NCBI GenBank assembly: GCA_003117195.1
Contig: BDSI01000093.1
Coordinates: 180,001-244,000 of the forward strand
Direction of reading: 5' to 3'
DNA length: 64,000 nt
Origin: Eudorina sp. 2006-703-Eu-15
Taxonomy: Eukaryota; Chlorophyta; Chlorophyceae; Chlamydomonadales; Volvocaceae
Of this stretch, positions 34,804-43,552 are shown in pieces (within the stretch, counting starts at the first letter, position 1; each line of letters opens with the position of its first letter). The notes under the pieces were generated by a model. It saw nothing but the letters and a program-made list of their open reading frames with translations. It did not search any database and was not told where the DNA came from. The position numbers and the translations under genes are program-made.

Positions 34804-36264
34804 TTCTGCAAGTTTTCAGGAAAGGTCAAATCCGCGGCGGCCACGCACAGTAGTGTGCCAAGGTGCGAACCCAAACAGCAATGGAGGCACAATTTATGCA
34901 CAGCACGTTGTTTCATCGGTATGATCAACCGTACGATAACGTATAAACCTTGCGGCAACCATATAACGCCGATCCTGCAACGCATAATACTCCAGACATA
35001 ACGCAGACACGCATTTTGATCTGAGTACCGAAGCAAGGATGGTAAAGCACATCGATCGATCCTCTGAAAGAAAGGTGAGGTCGTGTCAAACGTCTGCCAT
35101 ATTGAATTGAATTATGAATTCACAAGTATCACAAATACCATCTACTGATTTACGTTTCAAGCTGTGAGAATCTCTTACCTAGGAGTGGGTGGGGTGCGGT
35201 ATCTCACCGCTCAGCTACGTATCCCGTCTGTTTTCAGAGCAAGTACCTAATACGAGGGGACCTACGGTGACGGTCTACCAAAGCGTGCGTCGCCGTCAAG
35301 GTACCTTGGGCCTGACGCCGCGGCCGAGCCGAGCCGAGAAAGACATGTGCTTGACATGCAACATCATTCATAGAGCATCGCATGTTTATTGAACAGGCAA
35401 CGGCCCTGCTGACGTTGTATGCAACCGTTTCAAGGTGGACGGGCGATCCAACGGGCCCAGATAGCTTCGTAGGCGCCTCGCTAAAGAGGACTGCGTAGTG
35501 CGTACCCATCCACCACACTCGCGGGGGGATCATGCAGCCAACACGCCAGCAGGTTACTGATGCGCGATGGTTGCCTATCCTGGAACGCCTGGAAACCGCA
35601 CCAAACCCGCCGAATCACGTGGCGGTGAGGGAGTCGGGACATTTTCTTGTGTTCCTTCAAGCACGCACGCAACACGACCATGCGTAATAAGGTGTGGGCA
35701 CGCAACGACGACCATGTGATATACCCAGATATACCCCTGGGTGTTAGCAACATCCGGCTTAATGGAAGGGAGGGAGGGATGGCAGAAGCGCAGAAGTCAC
35801 AAGGCGTGCACATTGTGGAACCAAATGACGTCCACCCACATGCCTCAACATGCGCACCGCATGTCATACACCGCATGTCATATGAAACTGGAACTGACAC
35901 CTATGACCTGTCGGTATCGACTATCTTGCAACATAGGTAGCATGGCATAGGATGACGTCCGGAAAATGTGAGGTTCGGGGCGTTATGCATCAGGGAACGA
36001 AGGCGCTGGCGACCTGCACGGCAAGTACCGGTACCAGACAACGGAATCCGTTACAGGGAATTTGTCGAAACTTCCAGGCACCCAGGGTTTTCATCTAGCG
36101 AAGCAACATAAGTAGCGACAGGTTGCCATTAAATGCATACATGAAATACCAGAATACACCCACTTACAATTTTTTCTCTTTGAAACGCATTCACGAAACA
36201 GGAAGCATTGACCTGCTTTCATTGCCAGCTGAATCTGGCCTATCTATTCTGTAACCAAGATCAC
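34804..36264. other. Intergenic region upstream of KAS I
   Basis: It must contain the KAS I promoter on the minus strand. 34900-35200 and 35940-36200 are AT-rich. A compound of repeat families D and C occupies about 35425-35640. No gene is supported. Confidence 0.5.
35425..35640 (+). repeat. Adjacent copies of repeat families D and C
   Basis: The D part has CAAGGTGGAC and CAACGGGCCCAGATAGCT as at 520-560. The C part runs from CCCATCCACCACACTCGCGG through CATGCAGCCAACACGCCAGC to GGAAACCGCACCAAACCCGC and CGAATCAC, and matches 60069-60195 and, in reverse, 51620-51760. Confidence 0.7.
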
Positions 36265-36669
36265 ATGGACGATTTCCAAAAAGTGTACTCGCGGCGACTG
36301 ATTCGCGTGTGTCGCGGCATCGCCGGCGTCTTACTACTTGGCTGCGCGAGCGTCATGACGGGACTTGTTGATGTCCGAGTCTACAACAATGAAGTGGATT
36401 ATGCGAAGGACACCATGAACAAGGACAAAGCGAGTCCGCATCGCTGCAACGACAGGCTTGCGGACCTACTAGAGGTTGTTGAAGCAGAAGATGGTAACAT
36501 GTGGCGCGATTTCCGACCCGCTTTCCGGAATTGGTGGACGTGCATGCGTTCCGCTGAGGGCGCGGAGCCCGGTATGCCTTATCTCATGCTCACCTCGAAG
36601 GACAAGCAGTACATCGACCCCGCCTCGCGCGGAGTGCAAGCACGCTCTGGACAGCAGCTGGGCACTTGA
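36265..36669 (+). pseudogene. Possible single-pass membrane protein fragment, doubtful gene
   Basis: An ATG at 36265 opens 134 codons with one hydrophobic segment (GIAGVLLLGCASVMTGLV, residues about 15-32) after a basic stretch (RRLIRVCR). The remainder looks ordered and mixed in composition (VYNNEVDYAKDTMNKDK, RPAFRNWWTCM, YLMLTSKDKQYID), unlike the low-complexity shadows elsewhere. After the stop at 36667 plausible protein sequence continues in other frames (ALEDAADWWDGVPFGH, then MKSWKDIVHDRRIALP and GVFSDDPAHPTSF, to 36987). This could mean a decayed gene with frameshifts, or missed introns. The family is not recognised. Confidence 0.35.
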
Positions 36670-38123
36670 AGACGCGGCGGATTGGTGGGACGGGGTGCCC
36701 TTCGGTCACGCGCTGGGCCCTTTGCAATCAAGCGCTGCAGTACGACGACAACCGTTGGCGCGCTGCTGCACCGGATCGTCAGCTGTGCGCGGATGAAGAG
36801 TTGGAAGGACATAGTCCACGACAGGAGGATTGCACTGCCTACGATGCTGAGGGCATCTCAGCTGTCCAGTGGGCGGGAACGACACGAGTTCGGCGCGGAT
36901 GGCTTCTTCGGGGTGCAACATCCTCAGACCTCGGGTGTGTTCTCTGACGACCCTGCGCACCCCACGAGCTTCGTTACGCCATCTTGAGTTACGCCATCTT
37001 GCGAGCACCCCACCGTCGCCTCAGGAGTGGTCATCTGGAGCCCAGTGCTGTCAGGAACCCATATTACCCCCGCTTCATGACCCCCGCTTCATGACCCCCG
37101 CTTCATGCGGGCGGCCTTGCCTGGTATGTTGAGCCGGCAACGCTGGGGACCTGCCTGGGACTGGCAGAGAATTTGCACAGCCGCATTTTGGAGAGGGTGT
37201 GGGTCGGGTTGTGTGTTTAGCGAGAACCCACCCGGTGGTGTGTGTTTGGGGCGTGGAGGCGACAGGCGAGGCGGCGCGGGTGTAGATTGGTGCAATGCCG
37301 CCAGTGGACGATGCACATGACTGGCCCAGATCAGAAATTCGGGTTCACGTGCGTGAAAGCCGATGCACTGGGAGGTGTGACGCGGACGTGGGCGTTCGCG
37401 GTCCCCGAACGCGGCAGCGCCAGAGTCAGTTCAGTCTCGAGTTCATGGGTTAGGACGTCGAAACCCTGCTTGAGTGATTGCGACTCCCGAGTAAGACCGT
37501 ACGGAGACGAATCTGCCAGTCTGGCTACGACCCGCGGACGGCCCGGCGGGCCCTATGAGGGTTTAACCCTCGTGATGATGCCGCACGGTGCGTGTGGGGC
37601 CCATGGGGCGACTGGTTCAACTTTAAGAACACGGAGGCCGGACCGAGCTGTAATCGCGCCGTGAACGGCCTTGGCCCGGTGGTGCCGCCGCGCGAGGCCC
37701 TCCCCGCTGTGGAGCGGGCCGGTAGGGCGGTAGTCGCACGGGTTGGATTGAGCGTTGTCGTGGGGTGCGGCGGGGTCGGCGACGCCGCCGCCGCCCAAGG
37801 TGCGCGAGTATCGCGGCGGTGATCCGGCAGGATGGGGCTGTTGGTGCCTTCTTGCTCCAATGGTGTGTGTGGCTGTGTGCGGGGGTGGGTGTACGGCGAC
37901 CCGGCGTACGACGGAGACCGACCCATGGGTCAGACGACCTCCCGTAAGTGGTGGACGCCAACGCTAGTGCCACCACGTTCTCAACGGCCGGAGGATGGTA
38001 GCAGCGGTACACCTGGTCAACAGGTTCCCGCCGACAAGGTACGGCAGTGCCGCAGCCGGCCGCGCAGCTCCAGACACAAGTTTTGGGGGACGGCCACACG
38101 CCTCGCGGATGCCCTCGACGGAA
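36670..38123. other. Intergenic region, no gene seen
   Basis: Frame fragments that may extend the preceding doubtful gene run to about 36990. A 14-bp unit ACCCCCGCTTCATG is repeated three times near 37067-37107. Overlapping frames on both strands between 37240 and 38100 show no domain. Confidence 0.4.
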
Positions 38124-38198
38124 TTGAATGAATCAATGAACGTCACAGCGGACCCCAAAGGAATCAACGGTGTATACCAGGGCAAGCCCCAGCAGGAC
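38124..38198 (-). mobile_element. 5'-truncated LINE 3'-end copy, reverse orientation
   Basis: On the plus strand it starts with a short TGAATGAATCAATGAACGTC tail, then CAGCGGACCCCAAAGG, GGTGTATACCAGGGCAAGCC and CCAGCAGG. It lies about 500 bases upstream of the long LINE copy and is inverted relative to it. Confidence 0.8.
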
Positions 38199-38550
38199 GG
38201 ACTTGCTACATTGCAGAACGCAAAGCGCCGTATGCGAACGGGACCGACTGCCCGCGTCTCGGCCGCGAGCCGGGACGCATCCCGAAGCGGGGGATCCCGC
38301 AACGCATGCAAGGCAGTTGAGGCGCCGTGCGTGTGGCGACCTAGCAGGAGGTTTCCCGACTGTCACTGGTGACCCGCGGGGTCCGCTGTGGCATGTTTGA
38401 CTCAGGAATCCGCAGGAATCCGAACGGTCAGCCCACCAGCACATTGCGCCTGCTGTTTCCTGCACCCCAATGCTCCATCTCTTGAGTCCAATGACACATT
38501 CCTTGCAACGCCGCGTGCTCTGGATTGGGATGGACACTCGCCGTAGACTG

Positions 38551-38605
38551 GTGTGTGCGTGCGTGTGTGTAAGGAAACTGGGCCGCGAGAACGAAGTCCA
38601 GCTGG
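38551..38605 (+). repeat. Second copy of the GT/GC-headed repeat
   Basis: It shares GTGCGTGCGTGTGTGT and CGAAGTCCAGC with 4775-4845. It lies just upstream of the truncated LINE. Confidence 0.45.
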
Positions 38606-38865
38606 GTGTCTGGGGGCCCACCGTGGCGCTAGCGGGGAGGCGGTAGCAGCCCGGACGCCTCGTAGGCCTGGGGCTTGTGCGTGCGGCAACAGAGCTCGGA
38701 GGATTGGACCGTTTTCCGCAGCAGGGGTCAGGCGAGCCCCCCAAGCCCCAACGTGTCAGGCAGGGGCTGGTGACGGCGCGGAGGAGGATCCCTACCGTGT
38801 TCACTGACGGCAGGATGACAACTACACCGAAGTAATTATGGGCAGCTCGGCCGAACTCGGCGAGC

Positions 38866-41235
38866 ATGGAGACCTTCGCCAAGGGATCGGGACAGAAACA
38901 GAACCCGGACAAGGTGGAATTACTACCGGTGGGACCCGCTGAGAAAGGGGTGGAGGCCGGAGGTGAGGAGGTTCGGGGCGGGATGAGACTGGTCCAAACC
39001 GCCACGGCCTTAGGCCTGCCGTACACGGATGTGGATGGCACTCCGGAGATGGACTGGGGAGCGCATTTGGACAAAGTTCGTGTCAGGTTCACGAGGATAG
39101 CGCAATTGTCACTGTCCGCCTTCGGGAGGGCGTCGGCTGCCGCGGCGTACGGATTGCACAGACTCACTTGGCACATGGAGCATGGCGGCATGCCGCCGGA
39201 GACAGTGATAGACCGGCTCGAAGGGTGGACGGCACGCCTGGTAGATAGGGCCCAGGGCCCCGAAGCCACCGAGAGGCGGCCCACTGGGGTGCCACGTAGC
39301 CTGCTGCTTGGGCACCCGGCGGTGGGGGGATTCGGCGCGCTGCCGCTGCGGGAACATATCCGAGCGCGCTGGGCCTCAACAGCGCTGCGGTACATGAGGA
39401 GGATCCGCCACCAGCGGGCCGCCCCCTGGCAACGTGTCGTGGACACGATCCTAGCGGACGCCTCAGCGGCATGGAAGCCGTGCATGGTGCTCACGGCAAC
39501 GGCCGACAGTCCATGGAGAGGGATCCGAAGGCTAGAACCCGAGGTACAGCGGGTCGTGACAGCCCTAGCCGCCCTGCCGAGAGTGGTGGACATCGCCGAC
39601 CATCCGCTCGCGCCGGGGGCGTGGTGCTGGAACGCACCACTGTGGGGAAACCCACTACTCCCGGAGGAACTGCCCGAGGGGGGGCGCCCCGGCCTCGAGC
39701 ATGTGTTCCCGGACCTGGTGGACTACACCGGATTGCAAACGGTCGGACAACTAATCCGGGTGGGGGAGACGCTCCGGATGGTAACCGACGGCTGGGCAGA
39801 GCCAAACTACATAGACTCCGCCCGCATGGCACGATGCGCCGCACGGGCGTGGGCGACATTCGTACAAGATTGCCTGGGTATCCCCGCGGGGTCCGGGCGA
39901 TGGGGTGATTGGCGGCAATGGGCCGAATTAGACCGGCGGCTGGTAGAACTTCAAGTAAGGCTACCAGCGGCCTGGGTGGCAGCAGCCCTAGCGGCACGAG
40001 CGAACGGGGTCCAGGGGGCGAATGTGCCCACGGAAGAGGAGGTGACGGCCATGTTGCTCGATCGCATGGGTTGGAGGTTGAATAATGGGTTGAAGGTGGC
40101 CCTGAGCGAGTACTCTGTTCGAGTGGGGACAGCGATGCAACTAGCCGAGGTGGCGGAACGCCGCAGCGCGGCTCACTTGCTGTTTGCCTGTGAGGCGGTA
40201 GGACTGGGAGCCACCGACCCGATTTCTCAGGTGGCGGCCGCCCGGATCCAGGGGCTGCTGAGCCGCCTTTGGCTCAGTATCCGGTGGGAAAATGAGCATA
40301 AGGAGGCCTTTTGGCGCCTTACAGTCGATGGCGTCCCGTTGTTGGGCAATTCCCATATGCGACACGCGAGGGTGACGCGGTGTGGATGCGGGGGATACCC
40401 AGCGGAAGGCGGGGGGTCAGAGACACCCCGACAGCACCATTTCTGGTCATGCCGAGTGGCCCAGGCGGTGGTGGGTCAGTTGGAAGCGCGCCTAGGGGCA
40501 CGGATACGGAGGCCGCAGGTCTGGCTGGCGGAACCCCCGCCACCCGTGGAGCAAGTTGTTTGGGATGTGGTGGTGTTGGCCGCGATTGCGGCCATGGAGA
40601 CTGGTCGCCGATTCATGGCGGCCACCCTGCGTCGGTCAGCACCTGGTCAGGGTCAGACGATCCGGCCGGGACCGATATTGGCAGAACAAGGGGAGCGGCG
40701 CGCAATCGCTGACTTTTGGGGGCGCCTCCACGGGTTCGCCCAGTTGGGGCTCCCGAGACGGGGTTGGAGCTCAGTGGGCCCTTTCCACCCTTTCTTGAAA
40801 GTGGCGGGGGAGTCCTGCGATGTGCGGGACCTGCTCCTGAAGAAGGATGAGGCGCGGGTTCCCCGCCCTCTGTCTGTTTATCGTCGGGCTCTCCGAACCG
40901 GGGTTCAAGTTGGGGACCGGGCCTACCCTCAGATTGGGGTGGAGGTTGGGCTCCCGTTGGCATTTTGGTGTTTTGGCCAAGTTATTTCTTATGATGCGGG
41001 TTACCCCACTAGCGGTCGCTGGGCAGTGTCACGAGCCAGGGGTGGGCCTTCCAAGACCTCGAGAGGGTGCTGCGTTGGGTGCCTCAGAGGTGGTGGTAGC
41101 TGGGTAATGGGGTGCCTGTGTGGGCGACCTCCCCTGTGCTTGGCTTTATCCACTTCTGGGGATTATGCCCGCTGCTGTGCCTATCCCTTTGGTAGTGTTG
41201 CCCCGCTGCGCGCCTCTGCTTGCTTCGGTGTCTGA
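38866..41235 (+). CDS. LINE ORF2 C-terminal part (RT thumb/connection and CCHC-like end)
   Basis: The frame encodes 789 residues. The start ATG is only the first one after an in-frame stop at 38833; the protein is the C-terminal part of an ORF2 polyprotein. GSGQKQNPDKVELLPVG at the start is the segment that follows the YADD motif in L1-like reverse transcriptases. It is followed by LGLPYTDVDG, VRVRFTRIAQLSLSAFGR and AAYGLHRLTWHMEHGG, a pattern common in algal LINEs. Near residues 500-530 a metal-binding-like motif RCGCGGYPAEGG followed by RQHHFWSCRVAQAVV is the usual Cys-x-Cys..His-His..Cys element. The last 100 residues may be 3' UTR read through in frame. The catalytic Asp pair lies upstream in a different frame, so the enzyme is dead. 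No host function is expected. Confidence 0.85.
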   Translation: METFAKGSGQKQNPDKVELLPVGPAEKGVEAGGEEVRGGMRLVQTATALGLPYTDVDGTPEMDWGAHLDKVRVRFTRIAQLSLSAFGRASAAAAYGLHRLTWHMEHGGMPPETVIDRLEGWTARLVDRAQGPEATERRPTGVPRSLLLGHPAVGGFGALPLREHIRARWASTALRYMRRIRHQRAAPWQRVVDTILADASAAWKPCMVLTATADSPWRGIRRLEPEVQRVVTALAALPRVVDIADHPLAPGAWCWNAPLWGNPLLPEELPEGGRPGLEHVFPDLVDYTGLQTVGQLIRVGETLRMVTDGWAEPNYIDSARMARCAARAWATFVQDCLGIPAGSGRWGDWRQWAELDRRLVELQVRLPAAWVAAALAARANGVQGANVPTEEEVTAMLLDRMGWRLNNGLKVALSEYSVRVGTAMQLAEVAERRSAAHLLFACEAVGLGATDPISQVAAARIQGLLSRLWLSIRWENEHKEAFWRLTVDGVPLLGNSHMRHARVTRCGCGGYPAEGGGSETPRQHHFWSCRVAQAVVGQLEARLGARIRRPQVWLAEPPPPVEQVVWDVVVLAAIAAMETGRRFMAATLRRSAPGQGQTIRPGPILAEQGERRAIADFWGRLHGFAQLGLPRRGWSSVGPFHPFLKVAGESCDVRDLLLKKDEARVPRPLSVYRRALRTGVQVGDRAYPQIGVEVGLPLAFWCFGQVISYDAGYPTSGRWAVSRARGGPSKTSRGCCVGCLRGGGSWVMGCLCGRPPLCLALSTSGDYARCCAYPFGSVAPLRASACFGV

Positions 41236-41299
41236 CTGGTTGGGGTTATGGCCCGGTGTGTTTTCTTTGGGTGCGGCGTTGTGGTGTGGAGGTGACCTG

Positions 41300-41384
41300 C
41301 CGCCTTGGCGGTGGGGCCTACTGGGGCTTGCTCTGGTATACACCGATGATCCCGTTGGGGTCCGCTGTAACATTCATTCATTCA
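41300..41384 (+). repeat. LINE 3' terminal sequence with (ATTC)n tail
   Basis: This is the reference copy of the dispersed 3' end: CGCCTTGGCGGTGGGGCCTA, CTGGGGCTTGCTCTGGTATA, CACCGATGATCCCGTTGGGG, TCCGCTGTAACATTCATTCA and a final TTCA. CCGCC..GGCGG at its start can form a short hairpin. Shortly after it, at 41420, comes an end motif of family D. Confidence 0.8.
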
Positions 41385-41844
41385 ACTACTGCGGCGGCGA
41401 TTGCCTGTTATTCTTTTACCATTACAAGGTGGGCCCGGAGGATATGTATAGTGCCTGCATTTTCGCCGGTACTGCCGTACGACCACGTAGTCCGTGGTCA
41501 ACCCTCGGTCCGCGACATGTGTCCCTGGTGGGGTTCGAGGTCCGTTGTTCTCTTTGGGGCCGCCTGTGCAGATGCAGGTGAGGGTTTTGGGGGTAGGTCC
41601 ACAGATGCGTCCAGGTAGGCGAGCTCCGCTGCGTTGGATCAGGCTTTCGACGCTAGGGGGACCACGCCCTACCGGGCAGCTCCGCTCAAACCTACATGAG
41701 GTTGTGGGGTTGTGTACGCTGTTCATGCTGATACCGACGGTGGGGCCTGCACCCGCTGGGAGACGGGGAGCTCCTGCCTTCGGGTAATGAACTCTAGGTG
41801 GGTCATGCTCTCATGCAGCACTGGGTGAGTTCATCAGGGTTCGG

Positions 41845-42106
41845 GCTGGGAAGCAGGGTGGCTATCTTAAGGTATAAATATATATTCGGCCAAAAACCTT
41901 GCGTTTTGATAGATACTTTCCCTCGGTAGAAAAATGGGGTTTTAGATACTCTGGCCTCTCGCACGGGGGAAAGCCCCCTTTGAGTAGATAAAATGCCGGC
42001 AAAAGCTCCCTCCGACAGATACTTTCAGCACGATTGGGCAAGGAGTATCTCCGGCCGTAGAAGCGTAGATACTCTGCAAAATAAGATAGCCACCCTGCTG
42101 GGAAGC
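41845..42106. mobile_element. Non-autonomous DNA transposon (MITE) with 10-bp target duplication
   Basis: The element is 41855-42096 (242 bp). Its ends are a perfect 15-bp inverted repeat, AGGGTGGCTATCTTA at 41855-41869 and TAAGATAGCCACCCT at 42082-42096. It is flanked by a perfect 10-bp direct repeat GCTGGGAAGC at 41845-41854 and 42097-42106. Inside, AGATACT occurs four times directly (41911, 41944, 42017, 42067) and once inverted (42044), like subterminal transposase sites. No coding capacity is seen. A target duplication of this length suggests the Mutator-like group, but the assignment is inference. The identical ends and duplication suggest a recent insertion. Confidence 0.9.
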
Positions 42107-43552
42107 ATCGTCACAAGGGGGACGCTGCTGCTCGCTGCTCGCCGTACAGGTAAAAAAACATGACACGCGCGGCCGTGCGCCACTCAGAACTGTGAAGGGC
42201 TAGGGTGAAGGTCGCCAGTCGGGGCCGCCGATTGAAGGTGCGCTGGGGTGCGCCCTGGGTACAAGAACGCAGTCCTAAGGGACCATCAAGCGCGGAGCGG
42301 AACTCAGTACACCGAACCGTGCACGCTCATCTCGCGGCCAATTCTCTCTATACGTCCGTACTGGATGTCCCAAGTGCAGATCTCCTTCTACTTCGTCGAA
42401 CCGGGCCGAACCGGGTCGAACCGGGTCGAACCACCGCCGATGGTGCATACCTGACGATCCGCACCACGATGCAGATTATTCAATTTTCACTTTTGTAAAC
42501 TTGAATATCTGTAAATTAAATTTGTTCATGGTGCTGCATTACCCAGGGTATCACCGGCACGAGGCGCCTGAGTGAGGATGACTACGGGCAAGGACCGAGT
42601 GCCCGAACAGGCCCGAAGCCCGTTACAAGCAGAAATAACTGCACAGCAAAAGTAATCAAGAATCCCTTATGTAGATCTCGATTGCAAGTGGAAAATTCTC
42701 CTCGCATGCCTCTCGGTTTGCGACGACAATTTACCCTCCTAGGAGCGATGCGAGCGATGCGAGCGATGCATTATGGACGCATTTCCTTGAGGAGCATAAT
42801 GAGAATAATACAATTACCATAATGGTTGCGTTGACATGCTTAAAGAAAGACAACTGAACAGAAGAAGAAACGACTGACTCCACACGTCTCATAACCATAA
42901 CTTCTCAACAGAGCACGGCGGCTATGCCGTGTGCAGCTAATTATGAACTTATAATGAGACATGCATAAATATTTAGGCAGCGCATCATCGCGTCAACCTC
43001 CGACCTTACGCAGGTGCATAATCCATGTGCCGTACGCCTAACAAATGGGCTTAAACTGCTTTAGGTTCAAACAATACATCATCAAGGAATTCCTGTAAAT
43101 CATGCAAATTTTAATTTGGATAGCTGCAACGAAGTGCAACGTTTTGGGAGCAAGCGACGTTCAGGAGACGTTAGAAGCATCGCCGAGGTCTTTTTCCGGT
43201 TGTTTCCGAGCGCATTGGTGAGCCGAATATCAATTAGGCGCGACTGTGGTGATTGCATATGAGGGCTAATAGTCCTGCATTTCGCGCACTCTGCGGTAGC
43301 TCGCTGTACGCTGGTGGGCCCAGCCAATGCACGGCTCTCTTGCCAGGCTGCGTAGACTGAGACGCTCCAAGGAGTAATAACATCCAATCACATTTCCTTG
43401 TTGAGTGGCTGCTGTTCTGCCGCGGCTCCCCTGAAATATGAATACCAACCACTCCGCCTGTCTTTTACCGCCATTATTGTGCCCGCTTCCATCCACCTCC
43501 GCGCTTCTCTTGAAGCAGCCAGTAATACAGAAGTCGTCTAACTGACGCCAGC
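42107..43552. other. AT-rich intergenic region before the ABCG gene
   Basis: No gene is seen. It holds a 10-bp tandem repeat CCGGGTCGAA (42394-42432) and a 9-bp repeat GAGCGATGC (42743-42769). 42480-43100 is markedly AT-rich. The ABCG promoter and 5' UTR must lie in the last few hundred bases. Confidence 0.5.

Larger units (their letters stand above)
38690..41384 (+). mobile_element. 5'-truncated L1-like non-LTR retrotransposon (LINE)
   Basis: From about 38690 a degraded reverse-transcriptase palm is readable across frames (DPYRVH, then DDNYTEVIMGSSAELGE) before the long open frame starting at 38866. The open frame ends at 41235 and is followed by a 3' UTR. That UTR's last 85 bases (CGCCTTGGCGGTGGGGCCTA to GGTCCGCTGTAACATTCATT plus ATTC repeats, ending 41384) recur at five other places in the window. 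A microsatellite tail and variable 5' truncation are typical of target-primed reverse transcription. The endonuclease and the N-terminal part of the reverse transcriptase are absent, so this copy cannot move itself. Confidence 0.85.

Noticed and set aside
38133..39593. A 486-codon open frame on the minus strand
   Set aside because: It is antisense to the LINE reverse-transcriptase frame, has no domain, and begins and ends in unrelated repeat sequence.
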